Shown here: in pieces, positions 15,825 through 25,535 of the stretch
How the letters are laid out: every line of letters begins with the position of its first letter
Numbering within the stretch: position 1 is the stretch's first letter
NCBI GenBank assembly: GCA_963753575.1
Contig: CAVWCR010000003.1
Location: forward strand, 3,162,001-3,226,000
Direction: 5' to 3'
DNA length: 64,000 nucleotides
DNA from: VAZQ01 sp963753575
GTDB taxonomy: Bacteria > Pseudomonadota > Alphaproteobacteria > Rhizobiales > Xanthobacteraceae
The notes under the pieces: model-generated
Databases searched by the model: none
What the model saw: only the letters and a program-made list of their open reading frames with translations
Told to the model about the DNA's origin: nothing
Made by a program: the position numbers and the translations under genes

Positions 15825-18428
15825 CTATTGCCCGCGCGGCTTGGCGCGCCGCGTCGCCGGCGCGACGAGCGGATCGTCGGGCCAGGGGTGGCGCGGATAG
15901 CGGCCTTTCATCTCGGCTTTCACCGCCGCATAGCTGCCGCGCCAGAAGCCCGGCAGGTCGCGCGTCACCTGCACCGGGCTGTGCGCGGGCGAAAGGAGCT
16001 CGATCAGCAGCGGCACGCGTCCGCCCGCGATGGTGGGATGGCGGTCGAGACCAAACAGCTCCTGCACCCGGATCGCGAGCTTCGGGCCTTCCTCGGCCTC
16101 GTAGTCAATCGGCACCGACGACCCCGACGGAGCGGCGAAGTGCGTCGGCGCCTCGGCGTCGAGCCGGCGGCGCAGGTTCCAGGGGATCAAGCCGCGCACG
16201 GCCTCGCCGAACTCGTCAGGGGCAAGCCCGCCAAGCGCCGTCTTGCCGGCAAACAAGGACACCAGCCACTGCGGGTTAGCCGCCAGTCCTGCATCCGACA
16301 AGTCCGGCCACTCATCACCTTCTGCCCGTCGCAGGAACATCACGCGGTCGCGCCACTGCTGCAGGGACTTCGTCCACGGCAGCTTGTCGACGCCGGTGCG
16401 CACGATGCCTTCGGCCAGCATGCGAGACGTGTCGTCATCCGGCTCGACCTTTATCGGCCGCTCGGCCAGCGTAATGGCGCCGAGGCGGCGCAACTGCCGT
16501 CCACGCAAGCTCGCGCTCGGCGCATCAAACGCGATGTCGTCGCGGCGCTCGATGCGCTCGCCGAAATGCATCTCGATCTCAGAGAGCGTGAGCGCGGCCG
16601 CCAGCAGGATGCGCCCCTGCGCGGCGGTGCCGGCGATCTCGGCGACCGCGAGATAGGGCTCGCGCGCGAGCGCGGAAGCCGGATCGAGCGAAGCGCCGCG
16701 CCCATTGGCGAGCAAGAACGCGCCGCCCGCACCGCGGCTCCTGGCGATGCGGTCCGGATAGGCGAGCGCGAGCAGCACGCCGGGAGAGTTTGCGGCACCA
16801 CCATCGCTGCCAGCACGGCCTGCCCCCTCCCCCCTTGCGGGGGAGGGGTGGGGAGAGGGGTGGCTGCGAGTTCGGTGCGTGTTGTCACCCCCCTCCCTGT
16901 CCCTCCCCCGCAAGGGGGGAGGGAACGCCGTGGCGCGGATCTTCACATCACCCACTTCCAAATTTGCCATCTCGGTCCAGCGCTTCGCCATCGCGCGCGC
17001 CTCCTGGGCGCGGCGCGAGCGGTCACGGCGAAGGCCGTCGAGGCGATGGGCGAGATCAACGTCGTTGCCGCCGAGCCCGCGCTCGGTGAGGAGAAGCGCG
17101 ATGTCGGCGGCGAGCGCAGCATCGGCGCCCGCGTCCACCACCATGCGCGCAAGCCGCGGCGGCAACGGCAGCCGCCGCAGCCGCCGCCCCTCCTCGGTGA
17201 TGTGCCCGTCGCGGTCGATCGCGCCCAGCTCGGTCAGCAGCGCCTTCGCCTCGTTGAGCGCCGCGCGCGGCGGCGGATCGAGGAAGGCGAGCGTTGAGGG
17301 ATCGGCGACGCCCCAGTGCGCAAGGTCAAGCGCCAGGCTTGAAAGGTCGGCCGCGAGAATCTCCGGCGTGTTGGCAGGAGCGAGCGAAGCGGTCTGCGGC
17401 TCGTCCCACAGCCGGTAGCAGACGCCGGGCTCGGTGCGGCCGGCGCGGCCGCGGCGCTGATCGGCCGAGGCGCGCGATACACGCACGGTCTCGAGCCGCG
17501 TCAAGCCCACGTCCGGCTCGTAGCGCGGCACGCGCGCAAGCCCGCAATCGACCACGATGCGCACGCCCTCGATGGTGAGCGAAGTCTCCGCGATCGCGGT
17601 CGCCAGCACGACCTTGCGCCGGCCGGCGGGCGCCGGCGCAATGGCGCGGTCCTGCACGTCGGCGTCCAACGCGCCGAACAGCGCCACCACGTCAATTGCC
17701 GGATCGCTGATGCGCTCGCGCAGCAATGTCTCGGCGCGGCGGATCTCGCCGGCGCCCGGCAGAAACGCCAGCACCGAGCCCTTCTCCGCCCGCAGCGCCT
17801 CCACCACCGTGTCGGCAACCGCGCGCTCGATCGGCACGCGCGCATCGCGGCCGCGATAGCGCGTCTCGACCGCAAAAGCGCGGCCGTGGCTCTCGATCAC
17901 GGGCGCGTCGCCCAGAAGCTTCGCCACCCGCGCGCCATCGATCGTGGCCGACATCACCAGAATGCGCAGATCATCGCGCAGCCCGGTCTGCACGTCGCGC
18001 GCCAGCGCCAAGCCGAGATCGGCGTCGAGCGACCGCTCGTGGAATTCGTCGAACAAAAGCGCCGCCACCCCCTCGAGCGCTGCGTCCTCCAGCACCATGC
18101 GGGTGAACACGCCCTCGGTCACGACCTCGATGCGGGTCTGACGCGACACCTTGGAGGCGAAACGCACGCGATAGCCGACCGTCGCACCGACCGCCTCGCG
18201 GAGGCTCGTCGCCATGCGGGCGGCGGCCGCACGAGCCGCGAGCCGCCGCGGCTCCAGCACGATGATCTTCCTGCCGGCCATCCACGGCTCGCGCGCGAGC
18301 ACGAGCGGCACGCGTGTGGTCTTGCCGGCGCCTGGCGGGGCAACCAGCACCGCCGCATTGCCTTCGGCAAGCGCGCTCGCAAGCTGCGGCAGCGCGGCGT
18401 CGATCGGTAAGGTTTCTGCGAACTCCAT
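15825..18428 (-). CDS. hrpB: ATP-dependent helicase HrpB, with an in-frame repeat insertion
   Basis: This 867-residue protein is a DEAH/RHA-type helicase. It shows Walker A APPGAGKTT (about residues 31-39), FDEFHER, SATIDG and the motif VI segment QRRGRAGRTEPG, followed by a helicase-associated region and the HrpB C-terminal domain. Its role in alphaproteobacteria is not settled. Residues about 498-538 read PPPLRGRDREGG...SPHPSPARGEG, which is the translation of a CCCTCCCCC palindromic repeat (16813-16935). The frame is preserved across it, so the helicase may tolerate the insert as a loop. The gene is divergent from the acyltransferase. Confidence 0.93.
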   Translation of the reverse strand: MEFAETLPIDAALPQLASALAEGNAAVLVAPPGAGKTTRVPLVLAREPWMAGRKIIVLEPRRLAARAAAARMATSLREAVGATVGYRVRFASKVSRQTRIEVVTEGVFTRMVLEDAALEGVAALLFDEFHERSLDADLGLALARDVQTGLRDDLRILVMSATIDGARVAKLLGDAPVIESHGRAFAVETRYRGRDARVPIERAVADTVVEALRAEKGSVLAFLPGAGEIRRAETLLRERISDPAIDVVALFGALDADVQDRAIAPAPAGRRKVVLATAIAETSLTIEGVRIVVDCGLARVPRYEPDVGLTRLETVRVSRASADQRRGRAGRTEPGVCYRLWDEPQTASLAPANTPEILAADLSSLALDLAHWGVADPSTLAFLDPPPRAALNEAKALLTELGAIDRDGHITEEGRRLRRLPLPPRLARMVVDAGADAALAADIALLLTERGLGGNDVDLAHRLDGLRRDRSRRAQEARAMAKRWTEMANLEVGDVKIRATAFPPPLRGRDREGGDNTHRTRSHPSPHPSPARGEGAGRAGSDGGAANSPGVLLALAYPDRIARSRGAGGAFLLANGRGASLDPASALAREPYLAVAEIAGTAAQGRILLAAALTLSEIEMHFGERIERRDDIAFDAPSASLRGRQLRRLGAITLAERPIKVEPDDDTSRMLAEGIVRTGVDKLPWTKSLQQWRDRVMFLRRAEGDEWPDLSDAGLAANPQWLVSLFAGKTALGGLAPDEFGEAVRGLIPWNLRRRLDAEAPTHFAAPSGSSVPIDYEAEEGPKLAIRVQELFGLDRHPTIAGGRVPLLIELLSPAHSPVQVTRDLPGFWRGSYAAVKAEMKGRYPRHPWPDDPLVAPATRRAKPRGQ
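16813..16935. repeat. CCCTCCCCC palindromic repeat inside hrpB
   Basis: Two hairpin halves, each built from CCTCCCCC, TTGC or GCAA, and GGGGGAGG words, lie about 40 bp apart inside the helicase reading frame. The right half, read on the minus strand, is nearly identical over about 44 bp to the copy at 49089-49130. The element is in frame and adds about 40 codons of Pro/Arg/Gly-rich sequence. Confidence 0.85.
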
Positions 18429-18538
18429 GTGGTTAATGCGCGCTTAAAGAGGTCCCTGGCACTTTATTTGACTGGGTAAAGATGGGTGCAACTCCTTCTG
18501 GTGCATATGAGACAAAACCGAGCGAAAGCAGAAGGCCG

Positions 18539-19588
18539 ATGAGCGCAATTGATACAACGAGTGGCGGGCGCGTCGACTGGGTCGACTACGCCAAGGGCTT
18601 CTGCATTGTCTTCGTGGTGATGATGCATTCGACGCTCGGCGTCGGAATCGCGGTCGGCCATGAGGGCTGGCTGCACAGCGTGGTCGCGTTTGCCAGGCCG
18701 TTTCGTATGCCGGATTTCTTCATGATCTCCGGCCTGTTCCTGGCGCGCGTCATCGACCGCGACTGGCTCACCTATCTCGATCGCAAGGTCGTGCATTTCG
18801 CCTACTTCTACCTGTTGTGGACCGCCATCCAGTTCACCGTGAAGGCGCCAGTGTTCGTCCACGAGTACGGACCGCTGAGCACGCTCTGGTTCTATGCACA
18901 ATCGTTCATCGAGCCGTTCGGCACGCTCTGGTTCATCTACCTGCTGCCGATCTTCTTCGTGGTCACCAAGCTAGCGCACGCGCTACGGCTACCACCGTGG
19001 CCCATCTGGGTTGTGGCCGCCGCGCTCGAGATCGCGCCGATCGCCACCGGCTGGACCGTGATCGACGAGTTCGCGAGCCGCTTCGTGTACTTCTATACCG
19101 GCTATCTTTTCGCGCCGCACATCTTTGCGTTCACGCGGCAGGCGCAAACCTTGCCCGAGGCCGCGATTGCGCTCCTGGTCGCATGGGGGCTCGTCAACGG
19201 CGTTCTGGTGTTCAACGGCTACGCTCAGTTGCCCTTGGTGTCGCTCGTGCTCGGGCTTGCGGGTGCGGCAGCGGTGGTGGCGCTGGCTGCACTGATGGCG
19301 GTGAGCGACCTGTTCCGGCCGCTGCGCTATTGCGGCAGGAACTCGATCGTCATCTATCTCGCGTTCTTCCTGCCGATGGCGGCGAGCCGCGCCGTGCTGG
19401 TCAAGACCGGTTGGATCAGCGACGTCGGCACCCTCTCGGCGCTGGTGACGGTCGCGGGCGTTCTGGGCGCGCTCGCAATGTTCTGGGCCGCGCGGGCGGT
19501 CTCCCTCACCTTCCTGTTCGAGCGGCCGGGGCTATTCTGGCTCACGCCCAAGCCCGAGCCGAAGCTCGCGCTACAGCCGGCGCAGTAG
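18539..19588 (+). CDS. Acyltransferase-3 family integral membrane protein
   Basis: This 349-residue protein has about 10 membrane segments and the acyltransferase-3 opening RVDWVDYAKGFCIVFVVMMH, in which Asp and His are typical of the family. Members such as OafA and NodX transfer acyl groups to surface sugars or exported metabolites. The ATG at 18539 has AGAAGG just upstream; an earlier ATG at 18482 would add 19 unconvincing residues. It is divergent from hrpB and followed 69 nt later by polA on the same strand. Confidence 0.88.
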   Translation: MSAIDTTSGGRVDWVDYAKGFCIVFVVMMHSTLGVGIAVGHEGWLHSVVAFARPFRMPDFFMISGLFLARVIDRDWLTYLDRKVVHFAYFYLLWTAIQFTVKAPVFVHEYGPLSTLWFYAQSFIEPFGTLWFIYLLPIFFVVTKLAHALRLPPWPIWVVAAALEIAPIATGWTVIDEFASRFVYFYTGYLFAPHIFAFTRQAQTLPEAAIALLVAWGLVNGVLVFNGYAQLPLVSLVLGLAGAAAVVALAALMAVSDLFRPLRYCGRNSIVIYLAFFLPMAASRAVLVKTGWISDVGTLSALVTVAGVLGALAMFWAARAVSLTFLFERPGLFWLTPKPEPKLALQPAQ

Positions 19589-19657
19589 GCCGAGTTATCC
19601 AGCGCCAGACCTGCAACCGTTGCCAAGGCGGGCGGGACGGACCACATTGGGTCCATC

Positions 19658-22645
19658 ATGCCAGCGCCGAAAACCAAGTCCGCCTCGCACGACGTCGTCG
19701 CCACCCGCGCGCCCAAGAAGGGCGAGCATGTCTTCCTGGTCGACGGCTCGTCCTATATTTTCCGTGCCTATCACGCGCTGCCGCCGCTCACCCGCAAATC
19801 CGACGGGCTACAGGTCAATGCCGTGCTCGGCTTCTGCAACATGCTGTGGAAGCTCCTGCGCGACATGAAGCCGGAGGAGCGTCCGACCCACCTCGCGGTC
19901 GTGTTCGACAAGTCGGAGAAGACCTTCCGCACCGAGATGTACCCCGACTACAAGGCGCACCGGCCCGACCCGCCCGACGACCTGCGTCCGCAGTTCGGCC
20001 TCATCCGCGCTGCGGTACGCGCCTTCGACATCCCCTCAATCGAGCAGCAGGGCTTCGAGGCCGATGACCTGATCGCGACCTATGCCCGGCAGGGCTGCGA
20101 GGCTGGCGCCACCGTCACCATCGTGGCCTCCGACAAGGACATGATGCAGCTCGTGAACGATTGCGTCATCATGTATGACACGATGAAAGACAGGAAGATC
20201 GGCATACCGGAGGTGATCGAGAAGTTCGGCGTGCCGCCCGAGAAGGTGATCGAGGTGCAGGCGCTGATCGGCGATACCAGCGACAACGTGCCGGGCGTGC
20301 CCGGCATCGGGGTCAAGACCGCGGCGCAGCTCATCGGCGAATACGGCGACCTCGAAACCTTGCTCAAGCGCGCGGGCGAGATCAAACAGGAGAAGCGCCG
20401 CCAGAGCCTGATCGAGAACGCCGAGCAGGCGCGCCTGTCGAAACGCCTCGTCACCCTCGACGACCACGTCAAGCTCGACGTGCCGCTCGCCGACCTCGCG
20501 GTGCACGAGCCCGACTACAAGCGCCTCATCGGCTTCCTCAAGGCGATGGAATTCACCACACTCACGCGGCGTGTTGCCGAGTTTGCCGAGGTCGATGCCA
20601 GCGAGATCGAGGCCGACACATCCTCTTTGCTGGACAGGGCTGAAAAACGCTCGCCGTCTTCCGCGCCTCAGGTCGCAAAGGAAGCCAAGGGCGCCGCCAA
20701 GGGGCACGTAAGCACGCCTGACAAAGGCCAGCCGGTGCTCACCCCGCAGGCGCTTGCAGCTTCCCGGCTGGCGGCCGCCCACAACGGCAAGGTCGACCGT
20801 TCGCGCTACAAGATCGTGCGCGCGCTCGACGAGCTCAAGTCATGGATCACGCGCGCCATCGACCTCGGCGCCATTGCCATCGACACCGAGACCACGAGCC
20901 TCGACCCGATGCAGGCGACACTGTGCGGCTTCTCGCTCGCGCTCGCGCCAAACGAAGCCTGTTATGTGCCGCTCGCGCACCGGCAGGGCGGCGACGGCAC
21001 CGGGCTATTCGCAGGCGAGGTCGTGCCCGGCCAGATCGCCGAGCGCGATGCGCTCAATGCCATCAAGCCGCTGCTGGAAGACCCCGGCGTCCTCAAGATC
21101 GGGCAGAACCTCAAGTTCGACTGGCAGATCTTTGCACTGCGCGGCATCACGATAGCACCGATCGACGACACTCTCTTGATGTCGTACGTGGTCGACGCCG
21201 GCCGCTCCGATCATGGTCTCGATCCGCTGTCAAAGCGCTATTTCGATCACACCACCATCGACTACAACGAGGTGACGAAGATCGGGAAATCCAGGACCGC
21301 CTTCCACGAGGTGCCGATCGAGAAGGCCGCTGAATATGCCGCCGAGGACGCCGACATGGCGCTGCGGCTGTGGCTCCTGCTCAGGGGGCGCGTCACCGCC
21401 GAGCATATGACCACGGTCTACGAGACGCTGGAGCGGCCGATGGTCGAGGTGCTCGGGCGTATGGAGCGGCGCGGCATTTCGATCGACCGGCAGGTGCTCT
21501 CGCGGCTCTCCGGCGAGTTTGGCCAGCGCGCCGGCGCGCTCGAAGCCGAGATCCAAGAGCTGGCCGGCGCGCCGCTCAATCCCGGCAGCCCCAAGCAGCT
21601 CGGCGACATCCTGTTCGGCAAGCTCGGATTGCCTGGCGGCACCAAGACCAAGACCGGCCAGTGGTCGACCGGCGCACGCGCGCTTGAGGATCTCGCCGAG
21701 CAAGGCCACCCGTTGCCGCAGAAGATTCTCGACTGGCGGCAGGTTGCCAAGCTGCGCTCGACCTACACCGACGCGCTGCCGAGCTACGTCAATCCCGACA
21801 CCCATCGGGTGCACACGAGCTACGCACTCGCCTCCACCACCACCGGCCGCCTTTCCTCCTCCGAGCCGAACCTGCAGAACATTCCGATCCGCACCGAGGA
21901 AGGCCGCAAGATCAGGCGCGCCTTCGTGGCGGGCCCGGGCATGAAGCTCGCCTCCGCCGACTATTCGCAGATCGAGCTACGACTGCTCGCCGAGATCGCC
22001 GACATCGAGCCGCTCAGACAAGCCTTCCGCGACGGCCTCGACATTCACGCCATGACGGCATCGGAAATGTTCGGCGTACCGGTCAAGGGCATGCCGGGCG
22101 AGGTGCGCCGCCGCGCCAAGGCGATCAACTTCGGCATCATCTACGGCATCTCGGCCTTCGGGCTCGCCGCGCAGCTCGGCATCGCGCGCGAGGAAGCCGG
22201 CGCCTACATCAAGAAATATTTCGAGCGTTTCCCCGGCATCCGCGACTACATGGAAGAGACCAAGGCGTTCTGCAAGAAGAATGGCTATGTGCTCACGCTG
22301 TTCGGGAGGAAGTGCCACTACCCCGACATCAAGAATTCCAACGCCTCTATCCGCGCCTTCAACGAGCGCGCCGCCATCAATGCGCGGCTGCAGGGCACCG
22401 CCGCCGACATCATCCGCCGCGCCATGATCCGCATGGAAGCGGCGCTCGCCAAGAAGAAGCTCAGCGCCCAGATGCTGCTGCAGGTACACGACGAGCTGGT
22501 GTTCGAATTGCCGCAGGACGAAGTCGAAAAGACGCTGCCGGTGATCAAGACGGTGATGGAGGAGGCGCCGATGCCGGCACTCTCGCTGTCGGTGCCGCTC
22601 GCGGTCGAGGCCCGCGCCGCGCATAATTGGGACGAGGCGCATTGA
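19658..22645 (+). CDS. polA: DNA polymerase I
   Basis: This 995-residue protein carries all three PolA domains. The 5'-3' exonuclease domain (residues about 20-310) opens VDGSSYIFRAYHALPPL. The 3'-5' proofreading domain (about 385-570) keeps the acidic residues in AIDTETTSL, GQNLKFDW and YAAEDADMALRLW. The polymerase domain (about 590-995) shows motif A DYSQIELRLLAEI, motif B RRRAKAINFGIIYGIS and motif C QVHDELVFELP. A Ser/Ala/Lys-rich linker lies near residues 325-375. It acts in repair and Okazaki-fragment processing. Its TGA overlaps the ATG of the next gene by one base. Confidence 0.98.
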   Translation: MPAPKTKSASHDVVATRAPKKGEHVFLVDGSSYIFRAYHALPPLTRKSDGLQVNAVLGFCNMLWKLLRDMKPEERPTHLAVVFDKSEKTFRTEMYPDYKAHRPDPPDDLRPQFGLIRAAVRAFDIPSIEQQGFEADDLIATYARQGCEAGATVTIVASDKDMMQLVNDCVIMYDTMKDRKIGIPEVIEKFGVPPEKVIEVQALIGDTSDNVPGVPGIGVKTAAQLIGEYGDLETLLKRAGEIKQEKRRQSLIENAEQARLSKRLVTLDDHVKLDVPLADLAVHEPDYKRLIGFLKAMEFTTLTRRVAEFAEVDASEIEADTSSLLDRAEKRSPSSAPQVAKEAKGAAKGHVSTPDKGQPVLTPQALAASRLAAAHNGKVDRSRYKIVRALDELKSWITRAIDLGAIAIDTETTSLDPMQATLCGFSLALAPNEACYVPLAHRQGGDGTGLFAGEVVPGQIAERDALNAIKPLLEDPGVLKIGQNLKFDWQIFALRGITIAPIDDTLLMSYVVDAGRSDHGLDPLSKRYFDHTTIDYNEVTKIGKSRTAFHEVPIEKAAEYAAEDADMALRLWLLLRGRVTAEHMTTVYETLERPMVEVLGRMERRGISIDRQVLSRLSGEFGQRAGALEAEIQELAGAPLNPGSPKQLGDILFGKLGLPGGTKTKTGQWSTGARALEDLAEQGHPLPQKILDWRQVAKLRSTYTDALPSYVNPDTHRVHTSYALASTTTGRLSSSEPNLQNIPIRTEEGRKIRRAFVAGPGMKLASADYSQIELRLLAEIADIEPLRQAFRDGLDIHAMTASEMFGVPVKGMPGEVRRRAKAINFGIIYGISAFGLAAQLGIAREEAGAYIKKYFERFPGIRDYMEETKAFCKKNGYVLTLFGRKCHYPDIKNSNASIRAFNERAAINARLQGTAADIIRRAMIRMEAALAKKKLSAQMLLQVHDELVFELPQDEVEKTLPVIKTVMEEAPMPALSLSVPLAVEARAAHNWDEAH

Positions 22646-24081
22646 TGATGAAGCTGGGGCTGCGCCGAGCTGTTTCCGTCGCGCTCCTCGCAATCCCGGC
22701 CGGGTTGGCGCCCGGCGCCGCCCACGCCGCCGGCCTCGACGGCGCAAAGCTGTCCTGGCCGTGGGCGCTGCCGTTCATCGGCATCCTGGTCACCATCGCG
22801 ACCGGGCCGCTGCTCTTCCCACGCATCTGGCACCATCATTACGGCAAGCTCGCCTTCGCGTGGGCGACACTGACGCTTGCCCCGATGGCGGCGCTTTACG
22901 GCGCGCCGACCGCGCTCGCCGCCCTGGTGCACGCGCTATTCGGCGAGTATCTCAGCTTCATCGTGCTCCTGTTCGCGCTCTATGTGGTCGCCGGCGGCAT
23001 TCTGGTGACCGGAAACCTGCGCGGTACGCCGCTCGTCAACGCCGTCATCCTCGCCTTCGGAGCTGCGATCGCGAGCGTGGTCGGCACGACCGGCGCCGCC
23101 ATGATTCTGGTGCGGCCGCTCATCCGCGCCAATGCGGCACGCCTCAACAACGTGCATGTGCTCGTGTTCTTCATCATCCTGGTCGCTAACGTGGGCGGCG
23201 CGCTCTCCCCGCTCGGCGATCCGCCGCTGTTCATGGGCTTCCTGCGCGGCGTCGATTTTTTCTGGACCACGGAGAATCTGCTGCTGCCGACCGCGCTGGT
23301 CGCCGGACTTGTACTTCTGGCGTTTGTCGCGCTCGATATCTGGCACTACCGCAAGGACCGCCTGATCACGACCGTCGGCGAAAGCGCGCCGCCGCTCGAC
23401 CTGCGGATCCGCGGGACCGTCAACCTCCTGCTGATCGCCGCCATCATCGGTTCGATCCTGGGCGCGGCCTTGTGGAGGCCCGGCATCGCCTTCGATCTCT
23501 ACGGCACCAAAGTGGAGCTGCAGAACGCGTTGCGCGACGGCGCGCTTCTCCTGGTCGCGGCGCTCTCGCTGATCCTCACGCCCGACGAGCATCGCGAGGC
23601 CAATGACTTCACCTGGGATCCGATCGCCGAGGTCGCAATCCTGTTCGCCGGCATCTTCACCTGCATCATTCCGGTGCTGGCAATCCTGCAGGCCGGCAAC
23701 GGCGGCAGCTTTGCGTGGCTGCTCACCGCGGTCACCGCGCATGACGGCTCGCCGCACGAGGTCGCCTATTTCTGGCTCTCGGGAATTCTCTCCGCCTTCC
23801 TCGACAATGCCCCAACCTATCTGGTTTTCTTCGAGCTCGCCGGCGGCGACGCCCAGGCCCTCATGGGCCCGCTCGCCGCGACGCTTGCCGCGATCTCCAT
23901 GGGCGCGGTCTACATGGGCGCCATGACCTATATCGGCAACGCGCCCAATCTCATGATCTACGCCATCGCGGTCGAGCGCGGCATCAAGATGCCGAGCTTC
24001 TTCGGCTATCTTGCCTGGTCCGTCTGCGTGCTGGTGCCGGTGCTGGCGCTCGTCACCGTCGTTTTCGTCTGGCAGCCTTAG
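22645..24081 (+). CDS. NhaD-like sodium:proton antiporter / ion transporter family membrane protein
   Basis: This 478-residue protein has an N-terminal signal-like segment and about 12-13 membrane spans. Conserved stretches include GTTGAAMILVRPLIRAN, ANVGGALSPLGDPPLFMGFL, LSAFLDNAPTYLVFFELAGG and AMTYIGNAPNLMIYAIA. These are the paired GDPP and DNAPT motifs of NhaD/ArsB-type ion transporters. Na+/H+ exchange is the usual assignment. The gene starts inside a TGATG overlap with polA, so translation is probably coupled. Its last 29 bp overlap the convergent RidA-family gene. Confidence 0.85.
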   Translation: MMKLGLRRAVSVALLAIPAGLAPGAAHAAGLDGAKLSWPWALPFIGILVTIATGPLLFPRIWHHHYGKLAFAWATLTLAPMAALYGAPTALAALVHALFGEYLSFIVLLFALYVVAGGILVTGNLRGTPLVNAVILAFGAAIASVVGTTGAAMILVRPLIRANAARLNNVHVLVFFIILVANVGGALSPLGDPPLFMGFLRGVDFFWTTENLLLPTALVAGLVLLAFVALDIWHYRKDRLITTVGESAPPLDLRIRGTVNLLLIAAIIGSILGAALWRPGIAFDLYGTKVELQNALRDGALLLVAALSLILTPDEHREANDFTWDPIAEVAILFAGIFTCIIPVLAILQAGNGGSFAWLLTAVTAHDGSPHEVAYFWLSGILSAFLDNAPTYLVFFELAGGDAQALMGPLAATLAAISMGAVYMGAMTYIGNAPNLMIYAIAVERGIKMPSFFGYLAWSVCVLVPVLALVTVVFVWQP

Positions 24082-24553
24082 CGCGCTTCGCCGCCTTCCT
24101 GGTGCGCGCAGGCTTGACGCGTGCAGGCTTGACGCGCGCAGATTGCGAGCGCGGCATCTCGAGCGGCAGCACCGCTATCGCCTCCACCTCAAGCAGCGCC
24201 GCCGGGCGTGCGAAGCTTGAGACCGCGATCGTGGTTGAGGCCGGCAGCGCCGCGGCGTTGAGATAGCGCGCGCGCACCTCGCGCAGCGCCGGCAGATCGG
24301 CGATGTCGGCGAGATAGCTGTTGATCTTCACGACGTCGGCGAACGTCGCCCCGGCTGCGGCCAGCGCCGCCTTGAGATTGGCGTACACCTGCTCCGCTTG
24401 CGCCCGGAAGTCGCGCTCGACCTTGCCGTCGCGGTCGGTGCCGAGCTGGCCGGAAATGTAGACCGTACGGCAGGCACCCGCGACCTCGACCACATGCGTA
24501 TAGCTCGGCGGCTTGGCCAGCGTTTCCGGGTTGATAAAGCGCACTTCGGCCAC
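24053..24553 (-). CDS. RidA (YjgF/YER057c) family protein with a basic tail
   Basis: This 166-residue protein has the RidA fold: VYISGQLGTDRDGK, QAEQVYANLKAALAAAGATFADVVKI and the C-terminal VEAIAVLPLE. RidA proteins remove reactive enamine/imine intermediates; the Arg that contacts substrate in RidA is not at the usual place here (ALPASTTIAV). The GTG at 24553 is chosen because GGGGAGGGA lies about 6 nt upstream, although the frame stays open 38 codons further. The last 28 residues are a Lys/Arg/Ala tail with two copies of ARVKP, encoded by a tandem repeat. The tail overlaps the antiporter gene by 29 bp. Confidence 0.87.
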   Translation of the reverse strand: MAEVRFINPETLAKPPSYTHVVEVAGACRTVYISGQLGTDRDGKVERDFRAQAEQVYANLKAALAAAGATFADVVKINSYLADIADLPALREVRARYLNAAALPASTTIAVSSFARPAALLEVEAIAVLPLEMPRSQSARVKPARVKPARTRKAAKRAKAARRKRR

Positions 24554-24809
24554 GGCGTCCCTCCCCTTGCATGAAACGGCGATCCTAGCGGACCACGCGC
24601 CCCGGGTCGCAATCCCCTCTACGATCGTCGCACGGATGGGTCCCGTCCAAACGCGCTTATCGGTCATTTACCTTCTTTCGCTACGGTGCCGTCAGGGGTC
24701 GTTCCGAGGCTCTTCGGAGGAATTCCGCCTGTCTCTTCAGGATGGGCCCGCAACTTTTTCGGTCTGGCCGCGTTGCAACAACGCACACGACCAGAGACGG
24801 CGTGTGTGT

Positions 24810-25535
24810 ATGGAGTCGGCCGTGAACCTTTCCCGTCGCAGCGGGCGCGCATGCGCTCTTGGTCTGATTGCCGGCGTGGCATGCGGTCTCGCGGCCCATC
24901 CGGCCTCGGCAGAAGGTCTGTTCGACTTCCTGTTCGGCGGGCAGCAGCGACAGGCGCCGCGGTCGGCCAACTCCTACGCCGACCCCAATCCGTTCGGCTC
25001 GCAGCCCGCGGAGCCGCGCGTGGAGGCCGGCCCCACCATCTCTTTCTGCGTACGGCTTTGCGATGGCGGCTACTTTCCGATCCAGCGCGTAAGCGGCTCC
25101 AACGCCGCGCAGGTCTGCAGCTCGTTCTGCCCGGCAGCGCGCACCAAGGTCTTTTCGGGCGGCGAGATCAACTATTCAACCGCGCAGGACGGCGCCCGCT
25201 ACAAGGACCTGCCGAACGCGTTCGTCTATCGCGATCGAACCGTGGCGGACTGTACCTGCAATGGCAAAGACCCGTATGGTCTCGTCACCACCGATGCGAG
25301 CGCCGACCCGACGCTGCGGCCGGGCGACATCGTGGCGACCGAGCACGGTTTCGTAGCCTATAGCGGCGGCGGCCGCCGCAACGCAGAATTCACGCCGATC
25401 GGCTCCTACCGCGGCCTTTCCGCCGAGCTTCGCCATCAGCTCGCCGGCGCCAAGATCGAGCCTCGTGACGCCACCGCGCGGCCCGAGCCGGGTCTCCCAG
25501 CCGTGAGCGCCAAGAGCGCTCAGCTCGACAGATAG
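24810..25535 (+). CDS. Secreted DUF2865 family protein
   Basis: This 241-residue protein begins with a signal peptide (about residues 1-32, ending HPASAEG). The DUF2865 cysteine pattern follows: FCVRLCDGGYFPI, CSSFCPAART and DCTCNGKDPYG. Six cysteines suggest disulfides in the periplasm. The family is found in Hyphomicrobiales and its function is unknown. The ATG at 24810 places the signal peptide at the N-terminus. The 3' end overlaps the convergent FAD oxidoreductase gene by 16 bp. Confidence 0.85.
   Translation: MESAVNLSRRSGRACALGLIAGVACGLAAHPASAEGLFDFLFGGQQRQAPRSANSYADPNPFGSQPAEPRVEAGPTISFCVRLCDGGYFPIQRVSGSNAAQVCSSFCPAARTKVFSGGEINYSTAQDGARYKDLPNAFVYRDRTVADCTCNGKDPYGLVTTDASADPTLRPGDIVATEHGFVAYSGGGRRNAEFTPIGSYRGLSAELRHQLAGAKIEPRDATARPEPGLPAVSAKSAQLDR

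Noticed and set aside
22645..24081. Arsenite efflux pump ArsB
   Set aside because: The GDPP and DNAPT motifs fit the wider ion-transporter superfamily, but the N-terminal signal-like segment, the lack of ars genes and the overall pattern fit an NhaD-like antiporter better.
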